Assembly: GCA_946480015.1 (NCBI GenBank)
Contig: CAMLIL010000021.1
Coordinates: 1 to 63,742 of the forward strand
Origin: an uncultured Oxalobacteraceae bacterium
GTDB taxonomy: Bacteria > Pseudomonadota > Gammaproteobacteria > Burkholderiales > Burkholderiaceae
DNA: 63,742 nt
Direction of reading: 5' to 3'
Below the pieces are notes generated by a model, which saw only the letters and a list, made by a program, of their open reading frames with translations, had not been told where the DNA came from and ran no database searches. Below, in pieces: positions 8,454-15,870 of the stretch. Every line of letters begins with the position of its first letter. The first letter of the stretch is position 1. The translations under genes and the position numbers were made by a program.

Positions 8454-8897
8454 TTAGCGGCGTTTTCGCAAGTCTGTCACGTTCGCCTTTGGAAGTTTGC
8501 GCTTTAGCTCTGTATTCTCAAGCATGAGCTCGACAATTCTTGCGTCAGCCTCGACCAAGAGCGAAAGTGCGTGGTCACGCTCGGCGGTTACGGCTTCGAT
8601 TTTGCTTTTAAGAGATCGGCTGCGACGCCGCTGGGCGAGCACGGTTTGGCGGGGTGACGTTGGTGTGCCGGTTGGATTCTCTTTTTTCCATCGCTGTATT
8701 TCAGCGATTAGCGTAGGGAATCGCATCTTCTTCAAGGCAGATGGATCGCAGCCGGCCTCTTTCGCAATGTTGTTCTGTGAGATTGGCGAATTCTTCGACA
8801 GTCGCTCAGGTCGTCCCTTCTTCAGCCTATCGAATGCATCGCGAAATGCTTTCTCGGCACATCCGGCCGAACTTGAGCTGTTAGGATTGGATGACAT
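8454..8897 (-). CDS. Small helical DNA-binding-like partner of the tyrosine recombinase
   Basis: The protein has 147 residues. The N-terminal half contains SPISQNNIAKEAGCDPSALK (residues 37-56), which reads as a helix-turn-helix. The C-terminal half (about 92-140) is a heptad-like coiled coil (LKSKIEAVTAERDHALSLL, ELMLENTELKRKL). The ATG lies inside the end of the recombinase gene (17-base overlap), which implies translational coupling. Small proteins with this helix-turn-helix plus coiled-coil layout accompany tyrosine recombinases in Tn554-like and trio-type mobile elements. I propose that role but cannot assign a named family. Confidence 0.6.
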   Translation of the reverse strand: MSSNPNSSSSAGCAEKAFRDAFDRLKKGRPERLSKNSPISQNNIAKEAGCDPSALKKMRFPTLIAEIQRWKKENPTGTPTSPRQTVLAQRRRSRSLKSKIEAVTAERDHALSLLVEADARIVELMLENTELKRKLPKANVTDLRKRR

Positions 8898-10087
8898 ACA
8901 TTGCTTTCTCTACAGCGCGTCGCTGCGCTTCCAATGATTCTCGGTAGGGGGACCCCTCCTGCGCCTTTTCAATTTGCAAGTGGATTGTCTCGCCGAGTTG
9001 ACGAATTTCAGGCTCGCGTTCACGATCATAGAGGACATTGGCACACGCGTTGCCGCCATCTGTGCCAGCACAACGAACAATGTTGTCAATGCCCCCGTAT
9101 GGACACGGGCCCCGCTTGGTGCAGCCGCCTAGTAACGTTTCACGATAGGAAACCCTTCCTGATTTTGCTAGCGCGATGAGTCTTTTGGCGTCGTTCGCGT
9201 CAATAAGTCCAAGAATTTCAGCTTTTCGTTTCTCACCATGAGGGCTCACGAACCGTTCAGAAAACAGTAAAGCAATTTCCTTTCCTATCACTTCATACAT
9301 GGTCCGCACGTACAAACCGCGCGCTTCTTCGTTTAGTTTCAGCCCGGAGTAGCCCTGTCCATAATACTGGGACATGGCACGTGACGCGTGTTTGAGCAGA
9401 TATTGAAGCGATGCGTCAGAGACCAGCCCGGACGCCTGCATATTGACTGCGCCCGTACGGCGAAGCTGATGCCACGCGAGTGGCCATGGTTCGCCAAGAA
9501 CAAATTTATTACTATAGCAATCCGCCCTCTAGTCGCTCACCAGGTGCCGTGCGGTTTGGTATGGATAAGTCTGTGCTGTTGACTAAGATTGTTCGTTCAA
9601 GCCCGACTTTGTCAGTGACCTTTATCGGGACAAGGCGGGTCGTCCACATTGGCAATTCTGGGGCAAGAAAACCTTTTCCATATAGCCACCTGTAAAATTG
9701 GACAACGCACGCCATGCGTTGAGATGCGGTAGATGGGGCTATTTCCCCCTTGTTACGCGCATCGATAAGCGCACCTCGGAACTTGACGAGGCAACGATCA
9801 GCTTTTTTCGCAGGAAACGAACACCAGACTACGCCAGTTTCCTCCAGCCAGTTGGAGTAAGCTCGAAGCGCCGTACAATTGGCCTCGACTGTTTTGATGC
9901 TGACGTCTCGACTTGTCGCACGCTCCAGGGCCCATAAATTGGCTTCGCGCCAGGGCGTGGAGTCGCTCCATATAAGTTGTGGCAGGCCATCGATTTTCCG
10001 TGCGTTTGCGACCGGGACCCACTTGACTTGATCACCGGTTATTTCGGCTCGATGTGGAACGTAGGATATGTACTCAAGGCTTGCCAT
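8881..10087 (-). pseudogene. Tyrosine recombinase/integrase with internal deletion of catalytic box I
   Basis: The start is taken at ATG 10087 (GGAGA upstream). The N-terminal part (PLIWSDSTPWREANLWALER, then CTALRAYSNWLEETG) is a core-binding SAM-like domain and ends GERLEGGLL at a stop, 9512. In another frame the sequence resumes as FVLGEPWPLAWHQLRRTGAV, containing the box II HxLRRT motif, then SRAMSQYYGQGYS with the nucleophile tyrosine. It ends in a Cys-rich tail (GGCTKRGPCPYGG, RCAGTDGGNACA) ending at 8881. The box I arginine region between them, about 130 or more residues in relatives, is absent and the frame is lost. The protein cannot be active as it stands. Confidence 0.8.
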
Positions 10088-10135
10088 CGTCAGAACTTTC
10101 TCCGAATCAGTGAAATATTGTGGATATTTTCGCAA

Positions 10136-10345
10136 GTACGTTAGAAATTAGCGGGATCAGAGTTTTATGTCAATATCTTGTTGGTTTTAAATGAGTTGTG
10201 AAATAAATATATCATTTCCAACGTTGGAAATTCCACATGTGGCCTCTTGCTGTTGATTGAATGTTATATTTGTTGCGAGATGTTTGAATTCTAATTTCCG
10301 ATGTTGTTTTTGTTTTAATGATAAGTTATTTATAGAGATTTGTGA
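10136..10345. promoter_or_regulatory. AT-rich control region between recombinase and membrane protein genes
   Basis: This divergent intergenic region of about 210 bases is very AT-rich. It contains the second 18-bp palindrome (10214-10231), immediately followed by a 10-bp palindrome CCACATGTGG (10233-10242) and a related half site ATTTCCGATGTTG near 10292. It probably holds the promoters of both flanking genes. No -35/-10 pair is clear enough to assign. Confidence 0.5.
10214..10231. repeat. 18-bp perfect palindrome, copy 2 (5' side of recombinase module)
   Basis: This is identical to the palindrome at 8359-8376 (ATTTCCAACGTTGGAAAT). It lies about 125 bases upstream of the recombinase start, where an autoregulatory operator would be expected. 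Confidence 0.8.
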
Positions 10346-11491
10346 ATGAAATTTGAAGAGAAATATAAATTGAAAAATAGTCGAGCTGAATCGTTGATAG
10401 ATATTCAGTTTGCGAAAGACATAATTGGACTTGCAAAGGACATTCTTGAAGTTATTTGGAAATCGGCACCGATGGCACTTCTTCCCGCCGGATTCGTGGT
10501 TTGGTCTTATCTTCGAACGATTCAGTGGGTAGATTTGTTTGGCGAATCAACGCTATCCGGCACCGGCCTAGTATTTTTGGTGTTGGCAGCAATAATGATG
10601 GCATTTTTTGTTATCGTGGTCTTCTTGATCCCATCTTTGTTCATGATTGGCGTAATTCATATTTTCAATTCAAATTTAAAATTGTCTAAAGAAACTGTAG
10701 TGCTATATTATTGGGCATTGGTTGGATGGACATTCGCATTATTTGCAAATCTTGTTTTCGAATTTACGATGTTGGTTTATCTTGCTTCGCCTACTATTGT
10801 CGCCTTTTCGGTTGGAGTGTGGAAGCTGAGAAGAAATATTGCATCCCAAGGTTTGGATCACTTTTGTAAATTGATTATTCGCTCATTGGCGAATACATTT
10901 GGCGCGAATTTTTCGATGGCTGGAACTATCTTTCCTCTAATTGTTACGCTAAAATTAGCGGCCGTTGTTCCAGAGTATTCAAACCAGTATCCTTATGTGT
11001 CGTTTGCAGTTTGCTTTCTGGTTTCAATTCTAGGAATAATTCCTGGATTTGCATATTTAAATATCCGAGCGATGCATGAGGGGGGCACTAAAGCTTTCAA
11101 GATCGCGGCATACGGTACGGTTTTTTCGTCCTATTTGATGATGACGTTAGTGTTTGCATTTTTGCCGGTTTCTTCAATGGTCTTGGAGGTGACCGGTGTC
11201 TACAGCAATGAAGAGTCCACTTTCCAAATACTTAAGGATGACTTGCCCGGCGTTCTGAAAAAGGCTGGTCTGAGCGTTGAGAAGGGAGATGGGATAAGTA
11301 CCGTCAAAGGGTTTGTTCGCTTCAATTTCGGTGGGGTTCGTTTGCTTTGCAAAACATCTTTTGACCCCAGGGATGCCAGTTTGGAAGCAAGAAGAGCGGC
11401 AGCACGGGACAAGAAACCTGACCCGATGCTTTCGGCCGGTCAACACTGTGTCCCAACCCAAAGCAGCGAGCTTAGGAAATTTAAGATGTAG
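10346..11491 (+). CDS. Multi-pass membrane protein of unknown function, island cargo
   Basis: The protein has 381 residues and AT-rich codons. Hydrophobic segments suggest six to eight membrane helices between residues 40 and 285, for example LVFLVLAAIMMAFFVIVVFL and SFAVCFLVSILGIIPGFAYL. A soluble C-terminal part follows (about 290-381), with a basic, charged end. I recognise no family. It is the last gene before the right end of the island and is oriented outward toward it. Being a membrane protein on a defence-type island it could be an effector, but nothing in the sequence proves that. Confidence 0.7.
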   Translation: MKFEEKYKLKNSRAESLIDIQFAKDIIGLAKDILEVIWKSAPMALLPAGFVVWSYLRTIQWVDLFGESTLSGTGLVFLVLAAIMMAFFVIVVFLIPSLFMIGVIHIFNSNLKLSKETVVLYYWALVGWTFALFANLVFEFTMLVYLASPTIVAFSVGVWKLRRNIASQGLDHFCKLIIRSLANTFGANFSMAGTIFPLIVTLKLAAVVPEYSNQYPYVSFAVCFLVSILGIIPGFAYLNIRAMHEGGTKAFKIAAYGTVFSSYLMMTLVFAFLPVSSMVLEVTGVYSNEESTFQILKDDLPGVLKKAGLSVEKGDGISTVKGFVRFNFGGVRLLCKTSFDPRDASLEARRAAARDKKPDPMLSAGQHCVPTQSSELRKFKM

Positions 11492-11539
11492 AATTGCGAA
11501 CCTTACCAGCGTGTCCATGCTTTGGAACATAATCAGTGG

Positions 11540-11563
11540 CTGTCCATACCATGCAACTAATCC
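11540..11563 (-). repeat. Right terminal inverted repeat of the ybaK island
   Basis: CTGTCCATAC (11540-11549), five bases, AACTAATCC (11555-11563). This is the reverse complement of the left repeat at 64-88 apart from the central spacer. YbaK homology in host codons resumes at 11569. Confidence 0.85.
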
Positions 11564-11919
11564 TTAACGCCGTCGTCAAGACCCTGGTCATGCAGGATGA
11601 AGCGGCCAAGCCGCTGATTGTCCTGATGCTTGGCGATTGCACCGTGTCGACCAAGAACCTGGCGCGCTCGATCGGCTGCAAGTCGGTCGAACCGTGCAAG
11701 CCCGACGTGGCCCAGCGCCATTCCGGTTATCAGGTCGGCGGCACCTCGCCGTTCGGCATCCGCAAGCCGCTGCCCGTGTATGTCGAGCAATCCATCCTGA
11801 ACCTGGACAAGATCTATATTAATGGCGGCCGGCGCGGCTACCTGGTCGGCATCGTCCCCGCCGTGCTGACCGGACTGCTGTCGGCCAAGCCGGTCGCCTG
11901 CGCCCTGAGCGCCTTATAA
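11551..11919 (+). pseudogene. ybaK: Host ybaK, 3' fragment
   Basis: From 11569 it encodes AVVKTLVMQDEAAKPLIVLM, then VEPCKPDVAQRHSGYQVGGT, then SPFGIRKPLPVYVEQSIL, then IYINGGRRGYLVGIVPA, in GC-rich host codons. It is the direct continuation of the fragment at 1-63. ATG 11551 or GTG 11536 could start translation, but about 50 N-terminal residues are missing, so the product would lack part of the fold. Compare the full copy at 239-727, about 60% similar by eye. Seven codons from 11551 come from the island end. Confidence 0.85.
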
Positions 11920-11940
11920 AGAAGGAACACCAAAGACACT

Positions 11941-12579
11941 ATGTACACTCTGCTCGCCACCATTGCCGCCTATCTGATCGGCTCGATCTCCTTTGCCGTC
12001 GTCATGAGCCGGGTCTTCGGCGTGGCCGACCCGCGCACCTACGGCTCGAAAAACCCCGGCGCCACCAATGTCCTGCGCAGCGGTAACAAGAAAGCCGCCA
12101 TCGCCACCCTGCTCGGCGACGCCGCCAAGGGCTGGTTCGCGGTCTGGCTGGCGCTTTTCCTGCAGGAGCGCCTGGCCTTGCCCGACAGCGCCATCGCGCT
12201 GGTGGCCATCGCCGTGTTCGCCGGCCACCTGTGGCCGGTGTTCTTCCGCTTCGTGGGCGGCAAGGGCGTGGCGACCGCGGCCGGCGTGCTGCTGGGACTG
12301 GACCTGTGGGTCGGCGTGGGCACGCTGGCGACCTGGATCATCATCGCTTACGCCTTCCGCTATTCCTCGCTGGCGGCGCTGGTGGCGGCCATCTTCGCCC
12401 CCTTCTTCTACGCCCTGCGCTTCGGCGTGGACGTGATCCTGTTCGCCGTGATCGCCATGAGCGCATTGCTGCTGATGCGTCACAGCAGCAATATCGGGAA
12501 TCTGCTGACCGGCAAGGAAAGCCGGATCGGCAGCAAGTCCGCTGCGGAAAACAAGCACGCACCGAAGAAACGCACCTGA
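11941..12579 (+). CDS. plsY: Glycerol-3-phosphate acyltransferase PlsY
   Basis: The 212-residue membrane enzyme transfers acyl from acyl-phosphate to glycerol-3-phosphate, the first step of phospholipid synthesis with PlsX. All three family motifs are visible: [13 protein letters not shown] (34-46), [19 protein letters not shown] (94-112) and [14 protein letters not shown] (180-193). Five hydrophobic segments fit the known topology. It lies 21 bases after the ybaK remnant, as in related genomes where ybaK and plsY are neighbours. The C-terminal tail is rich in Lys and Arg. Confidence 0.97.
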   Translation: MYTLLATIAAYLIGSISFAVVMSRVFGVADPRTYGSKNPGATNVLRSGNKKAAIATLLGDAAKGWFAVWLALFLQERLALPDSAIALVAIAVFAGHLWPVFFRFVGGKGVATAAGVLLGLDLWVGVGTLATWIIIAYAFRYSSLAALVAAIFAPFFYALRFGVDVILFAVIAMSALLLMRHSSNIGNLLTGKESRIGSKSAAENKHAPKKRT

Positions 12580-12854
12580 ACGCACCGCGCAGCGCCGTTC
12601 TGGTGCTGCCGTTTCCCCGCCCCATCTTTTCCTTGAACCAATACGTAGCGCCGCCCATGAACAATTTGGTGCGGCGCACAGCTTCGGTGAAATATCGCCC
12701 ATCGGCCGCCATGGACGGCGCGTAAGCACTGAATTTTCCCATGCCTGGCAGGCTGGCACGCCAATTGCTGTAAGGAAGGCAAGGGCTGCGGCGCGCTGCA
12801 GAGCGCAACGGCTACCGACAGTTTTTACCTGGCGAATGCTAACCGAGGGAAGAT
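12580..12854. other. Intergenic region upstream of the nitrate-type ABC operon
   Basis: These 275 bases hold no gene. They carry the sigma-54 promoter at 12754 and, about 80 bases upstream of it, a small dyad GTGC-GGC-GCAC (12669-12679) that could be part of an NtrC-type enhancer site. The leader downstream of the promoter (12780-12854) contains a GC-rich potential hairpin around 12788-12815. Confidence 0.5.
12754..12769 (+). promoter_or_regulatory. Sigma-54 (RpoN) promoter of the nitrate-type ABC operon
   Basis: TGGCACGCCAATTGCT matches the RpoN consensus TGGCACG-N4-TTGCW at every defined position, with the GG and GC elements in correct phase. It is oriented toward the substrate-binding protein gene, whose ATG is 86 bases downstream. 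Control by nitrogen limitation through NtrC is the usual logic for such operons; that part is inference. Confidence 0.85.
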
Positions 12855-14102
12855 ATGACAACCGATAACAATACCAATGAAATCCGCCGCACGCTGCTGA
12901 AAGCCGGCGCCACCGCCACCGTCGCCGGCTTGACCGGCCTGGTCAGCGGCGGCGTGTTTGCCGCAGGCTCCGACAAGCCAGAAAAACAAGAAGTCAAGGT
13001 AGGATTCATCCCGCTGACCGATTGCGCCTCCGTGGTGATGGCCTCGGTGCTGGGCTTCGACAAGAAATACGGTATCAAGATTATCCCGAGCAAGGAATCG
13101 TCCTGGGCCAGCGTGCGCGACAAGCTGGTCAACGGCGAACTGGACGCCGCCCACGTGCTCTACGGCCTGATTTACGGCGTGCAGGAAGGCATTGGCGGGC
13201 CCAAGAAGGACATGGCCGCCCTGATGACCCTGAACCACAACGGCCAGGCCATCACGCTGTCGAAGAAAGTGGCGGACAAGGGCGGCGTCGATGGCGCCTC
13301 GCTGGCCAGGCTGATGCAGACCGACAAGCGCGAATACTCCTTCGCCCAGACTTTCCCGACCGGCACCCACGCCATGTGGCTGTACTACTGGCTGGCCACC
13401 TACGGCATCAATCCGATGAAGGACGCCAAGGTCATCACCGTGCCGCCGCCGCAAATGGTGGCCAATATGCGCGTCGGTAACATGGACGGCTACTGCGTGG
13501 GCGAGCCATGGAACCACCGCGCCATCGTCGACGGCGTCGGCATCACCGCCGCGACCAGCCAGGACATCTGGCAGGATCATCCGGAAAAGACCCTGGGCAC
13601 CTCGCTTGAGTGGGTCAAGAAGTATCCGAACACCGCGCGCGCCCTGGTGGCCGCCGTGCTGGAAGCGTCGAGATGGATCGATGCCAGCCTGCAGAACAAG
13701 CTCAAGATGGCCGAAACCATCGCCGACAAATCCTATGTCAACACCTCGGTCGACGTGATCAACCAGCGCATCCTGGGCCGCTACCAGAATGGCCTGGGCA
13801 AGACCTGGGACGACAAGAACTACATGAAGTTCTTCAGCGACGGCCAGGTCAACTTCCCCTACCTGTCGGACGGCATGTGGTTCATGACCCAGCACAAGCG
13901 CTGGGGCTTGCACAAGGGCGAGCCGGATTACCTGGCCACCGCGACCAGCGTCAACCAGATCGGCCTGTACAAGGACGCGGCGGCGATGGCCAAGGTGGCC
14001 GTGCCGAAGTCGCCGATGCGCACCACCAAGTTGATCGACGGTACGGTATGGGATGGCAAGAACCCGAAAGCCTACGCCGAATCCTTCAAGATCAAAGCTT
14101 AA
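12855..14102 (+). CDS. CmpA/NrtA-family ABC transporter substrate-binding protein
   Basis: This 415-residue periplasmic protein has a twin-arginine-like leader (RRTLLKAGATATVAGLTG, residues 11-28) and mature sequence from about residue 36. The body (KVGFIPLTDCASVVMASVLG, ELDAAHVLYGLIYGVQEGIG, GNMDGYCVGEPWN, TSLEWVKKYP) is characteristic of NrtA/NasF/CmpA nitrate, nitrite or bicarbonate binding proteins. The start has GAGGGAAG upstream. It heads an operon with a permease and an ATPase behind a sigma-54 promoter, which favours nitrate/nitrite uptake for assimilation. A cyanate or bicarbonate ligand cannot be excluded from sequence alone. Confidence 0.9.
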   Translation: MTTDNNTNEIRRTLLKAGATATVAGLTGLVSGGVFAAGSDKPEKQEVKVGFIPLTDCASVVMASVLGFDKKYGIKIIPSKESSWASVRDKLVNGELDAAHVLYGLIYGVQEGIGGPKKDMAALMTLNHNGQAITLSKKVADKGGVDGASLARLMQTDKREYSFAQTFPTGTHAMWLYYWLATYGINPMKDAKVITVPPPQMVANMRVGNMDGYCVGEPWNHRAIVDGVGITAATSQDIWQDHPEKTLGTSLEWVKKYPNTARALVAAVLEASRWIDASLQNKLKMAETIADKSYVNTSVDVINQRILGRYQNGLGKTWDDKNYMKFFSDGQVNFPYLSDGMWFMTQHKRWGLHKGEPDYLATATSVNQIGLYKDAAAMAKVAVPKSPMRTTKLIDGTVWDGKNPKAYAESFKIKA

Positions 14103-14114
14103 TTCCGGGAGCCA

Positions 14115-15029
14115 ATGATGAGTGCAGTCCTCGAATCGACCATGAGCAGTCCGGCCATCGTGCCGATCGACAAACCGGCCGAGCCGGAAAAGCGCAAGCG
14201 CAGCGAGCGCCTGGCCAGGCAGGGCGTGTCGCTGGCCAACGGCAAGTCGCGCCTGCGCGCCCTGTTGCTGGCCATCCTGCCGCCGCTGCTGGGCATGGGC
14301 TTTCTGGTGCTGGTCTGGCAGATCGTGTCGGCCAACAACAGCAGCTTTCCATCGCCGCTGGTGACCTGGAACGAAGCGGTGCACCTGTTCTCCGATCCGT
14401 TCTATCAGAAGGGGCCGAACGACCAGGGCATCGGCTGGAGCATCCTGGCCTCGCTCAAGCGCGTGGCCGTCGGTTTCGGGCTGGCTGCCGCGGTCGGCAT
14501 TCCGACCGGCTTCGTGATCGGCCGCTCGACATTCATGGCGAGCATGGTCAACCCCATCGTCAGCCTGCTCAAGCCGGTCTCGCCGCTGGCCTGGCTGCCG
14601 ATCGGCCTGCTGGTCTTCAAGGCCGCGCACCCGGCCGCGATCTGGTCGATCTTCATCTGCTCGATCTGGCCGATGATCATCAACACCGCCGCCGGCGTGC
14701 AGCGCGTGCCGCAGGATTACATGAACGTGGCGCGCGTGCTGAACCTGTCGGAATGGAAGATCTTCACCAAGATCCTGCTGCCCTCGGTGCTGCCCTACAT
14801 GCTGACCGGCGTCCGCCTGGCCATCGGTACCGCCTGGCTGGTGATCGTCGCGGCGGAAATGCTGACCGGCGGCGTGGGCATCGGTTTCTGGGTCTGGGAC
14901 GAGTGGAATAATCTGAACGTGCCGCACATCATCATCGCCATCGTCGTGATCGGTGTGGTCGGACTGTTGCTCGAACAGGCGCTGGTGGCCGTTGCCAAGG
15001 CCTTCACTTACGAAGACGCGGGGAATTGA
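14115..15029 (+). CDS. NrtB-like ABC transporter permease
   Basis: This 304-residue inner-membrane protein starts twelve bases after the substrate-binding gene. After a basic cytoplasmic N-terminus (residues 1-50) come about six hydrophobic segments with the BPD-transport EAA-type loop around EWKIFTKILLPSVLPYMLTG. Conserved stretches PVSPLAWLPIGLLVFK and GTAWLVIVAAEMLTGGVGIG are typical of the nitrate/taurine/sulfonate permease subfamily. Its stop overlaps the start region of the ATPase gene. It would form the homodimeric channel of the nitrate-type importer. Confidence 0.92.
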   Translation: MMSAVLESTMSSPAIVPIDKPAEPEKRKRSERLARQGVSLANGKSRLRALLLAILPPLLGMGFLVLVWQIVSANNSSFPSPLVTWNEAVHLFSDPFYQKGPNDQGIGWSILASLKRVAVGFGLAAAVGIPTGFVIGRSTFMASMVNPIVSLLKPVSPLAWLPIGLLVFKAAHPAAIWSIFICSIWPMIINTAAGVQRVPQDYMNVARVLNLSEWKIFTKILLPSVLPYMLTGVRLAIGTAWLVIVAAEMLTGGVGIGFWVWDEWNNLNVPHIIIAIVVIGVVGLLLEQALVAVAKAFTYEDAGN

Positions 15030-15031
15030 TC

Positions 15032-15838
15032 ATGAAAAATCCGAAATTCATCGAAGTCCAGCAGGCCGAAATGGTGTTCGACACCCGCAAGGGCAGCTTT
15101 CACGCGCTGACCAATGTCAACCTGACGGTGGAGCAGGGCGAGTTCATCACCCTGATCGGCCACTCCGGTTGCGGCAAGTCGACCTTGCTCAATCTGCTGG
15201 CGGGCTTGACCACGGCCACGGAAGGCGCGCTGATCTGCGCCGGCCGCGAGATTGCCGGTCCGTCGCCGGAACGCGCCGTGGTGTTCCAGAACCATTCGCT
15301 ACTGCCGTGGCTGACCTGTTTCGAGAATGTCTACCTTGCCGTCGAGCGCGTGTTTGGCGCCAGGGAATCGGCCGCGCGGATGCGTGAACGCAGCGCCGCC
15401 GCGCTGGCGCTGGTGGGCTTGACGGCGGCCAGCGCCAAGCGGCCCAACGAGATTTCGGGCGGCATGAAGCAGCGGGTGGGGATTGCCCGCGCGCTGTCGA
15501 TGGAACCGAAAGTGCTGCTGATGGACGAGCCGTTCGGCGCGCTCGATGCCTTGACCCGCGCGCATCTGCAAGACGAGCTGCTGCGCATCGTGGCGCAGAC
15601 CGGCTCGACCGTGGTGATGGTGACGCACGATGTCGACGAGGCGGTGCTGCTGTCGGATCGGATCGTGATGATGACCAATGGTCCGGCGGCCACGATTGGC
15701 GATATCGTGCAGGTGCGACTGCCGCGTCCCCGGGACCGGGTGGCCCTGGCGCACGATCCGCTGTACGTCCAGTACCGTACCCGCGTGCTGGAGTTCCTGT
15801 ATCACCGCCAGGCGCGCCCGCACAAGGAAGCGGCCTGA
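15032..15838 (+). CDS. NrtD-like ABC transporter ATP-binding protein
   Basis: This 268-residue ATPase starts at ATG 15032, three bases after the permease stop; an in-frame TTG six bases earlier is less likely. It has Walker A GHSGCGKST, Q-loop VVFQNHSLLPWL, ABC signature ISGGMKQRVGIARAL, Walker B VLLMDEPFGALD and the switch His in VTHDVDEAV. The layout is that of NrtD/SsuB/TauB-type subunits. There is no C-terminal substrate-binding fusion like that of cyanobacterial NrtC. It energises the nitrate-type importer encoded by the two preceding genes. Confidence 0.93.
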   Translation: MKNPKFIEVQQAEMVFDTRKGSFHALTNVNLTVEQGEFITLIGHSGCGKSTLLNLLAGLTTATEGALICAGREIAGPSPERAVVFQNHSLLPWLTCFENVYLAVERVFGARESAARMRERSAAALALVGLTAASAKRPNEISGGMKQRVGIARALSMEPKVLLMDEPFGALDALTRAHLQDELLRIVAQTGSTVVMVTHDVDEAVLLSDRIVMMTNGPAATIGDIVQVRLPRPRDRVALAHDPLYVQYRTRVLEFLYHRQARPHKEAA

Positions 15839-15843
15839 TTGCC

Positions 15844-15863
15844 GTCCCCGCGACCGCGGGGAC
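15844..15863. terminator. Hairpin between convergent genes
   Basis: GTCCCCGC-GACC-GCGGGGAC forms a perfect 8-bp GC-rich stem with a 4-base loop, between the ends of the ATPase gene and the opposing EEP gene. There is no U tract on either side, so termination efficiency is uncertain. Confidence 0.5.
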
Positions 15864-15870
15864 GCCGAGA

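Larger units (their letters stand above)
64..11563. mobile_element. Genomic island of about 11.5 kb inserted in ybaK, with a rescuing ybaK copy and defence-like cargo
   Basis: The bounds come from the terminal inverted repeats and from the split host ybaK. The interior is visibly AT-richer than the flanks. It holds a complete divergent ybaK, a truncated TIR gene, a patatin-like lipase, a WD40 relic, a TIR-Nmad2-MazG-UDG operon, IS relics, a tyrosine recombinase with its small partner gene, and a membrane protein. No phage structural, conjugation or replication genes are seen. A few bases beside each repeat (60-63 and 11564-11566) fit neither copy of the gene well; they may be coupling bases carried in by recombination, so no simple target duplication is claimed. 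The recombinase is internally deleted, so the copy is probably no longer mobile. Confidence 0.85.

Noticed and set aside
64..11563. Prophage
   Set aside because: No capsid, tail, portal, terminase, lysis or phage replication genes; the only recombination gene is a broken tyrosine recombinase.
12825..14927. Long open frame on the minus strand opposite the nitrate-type ABC genes
   Set aside because: Its composition (His, Gly, Arg rich, no domain) is that of an antisense shadow of GC-rich coding sequence; the plus strand holds clear transporter genes.
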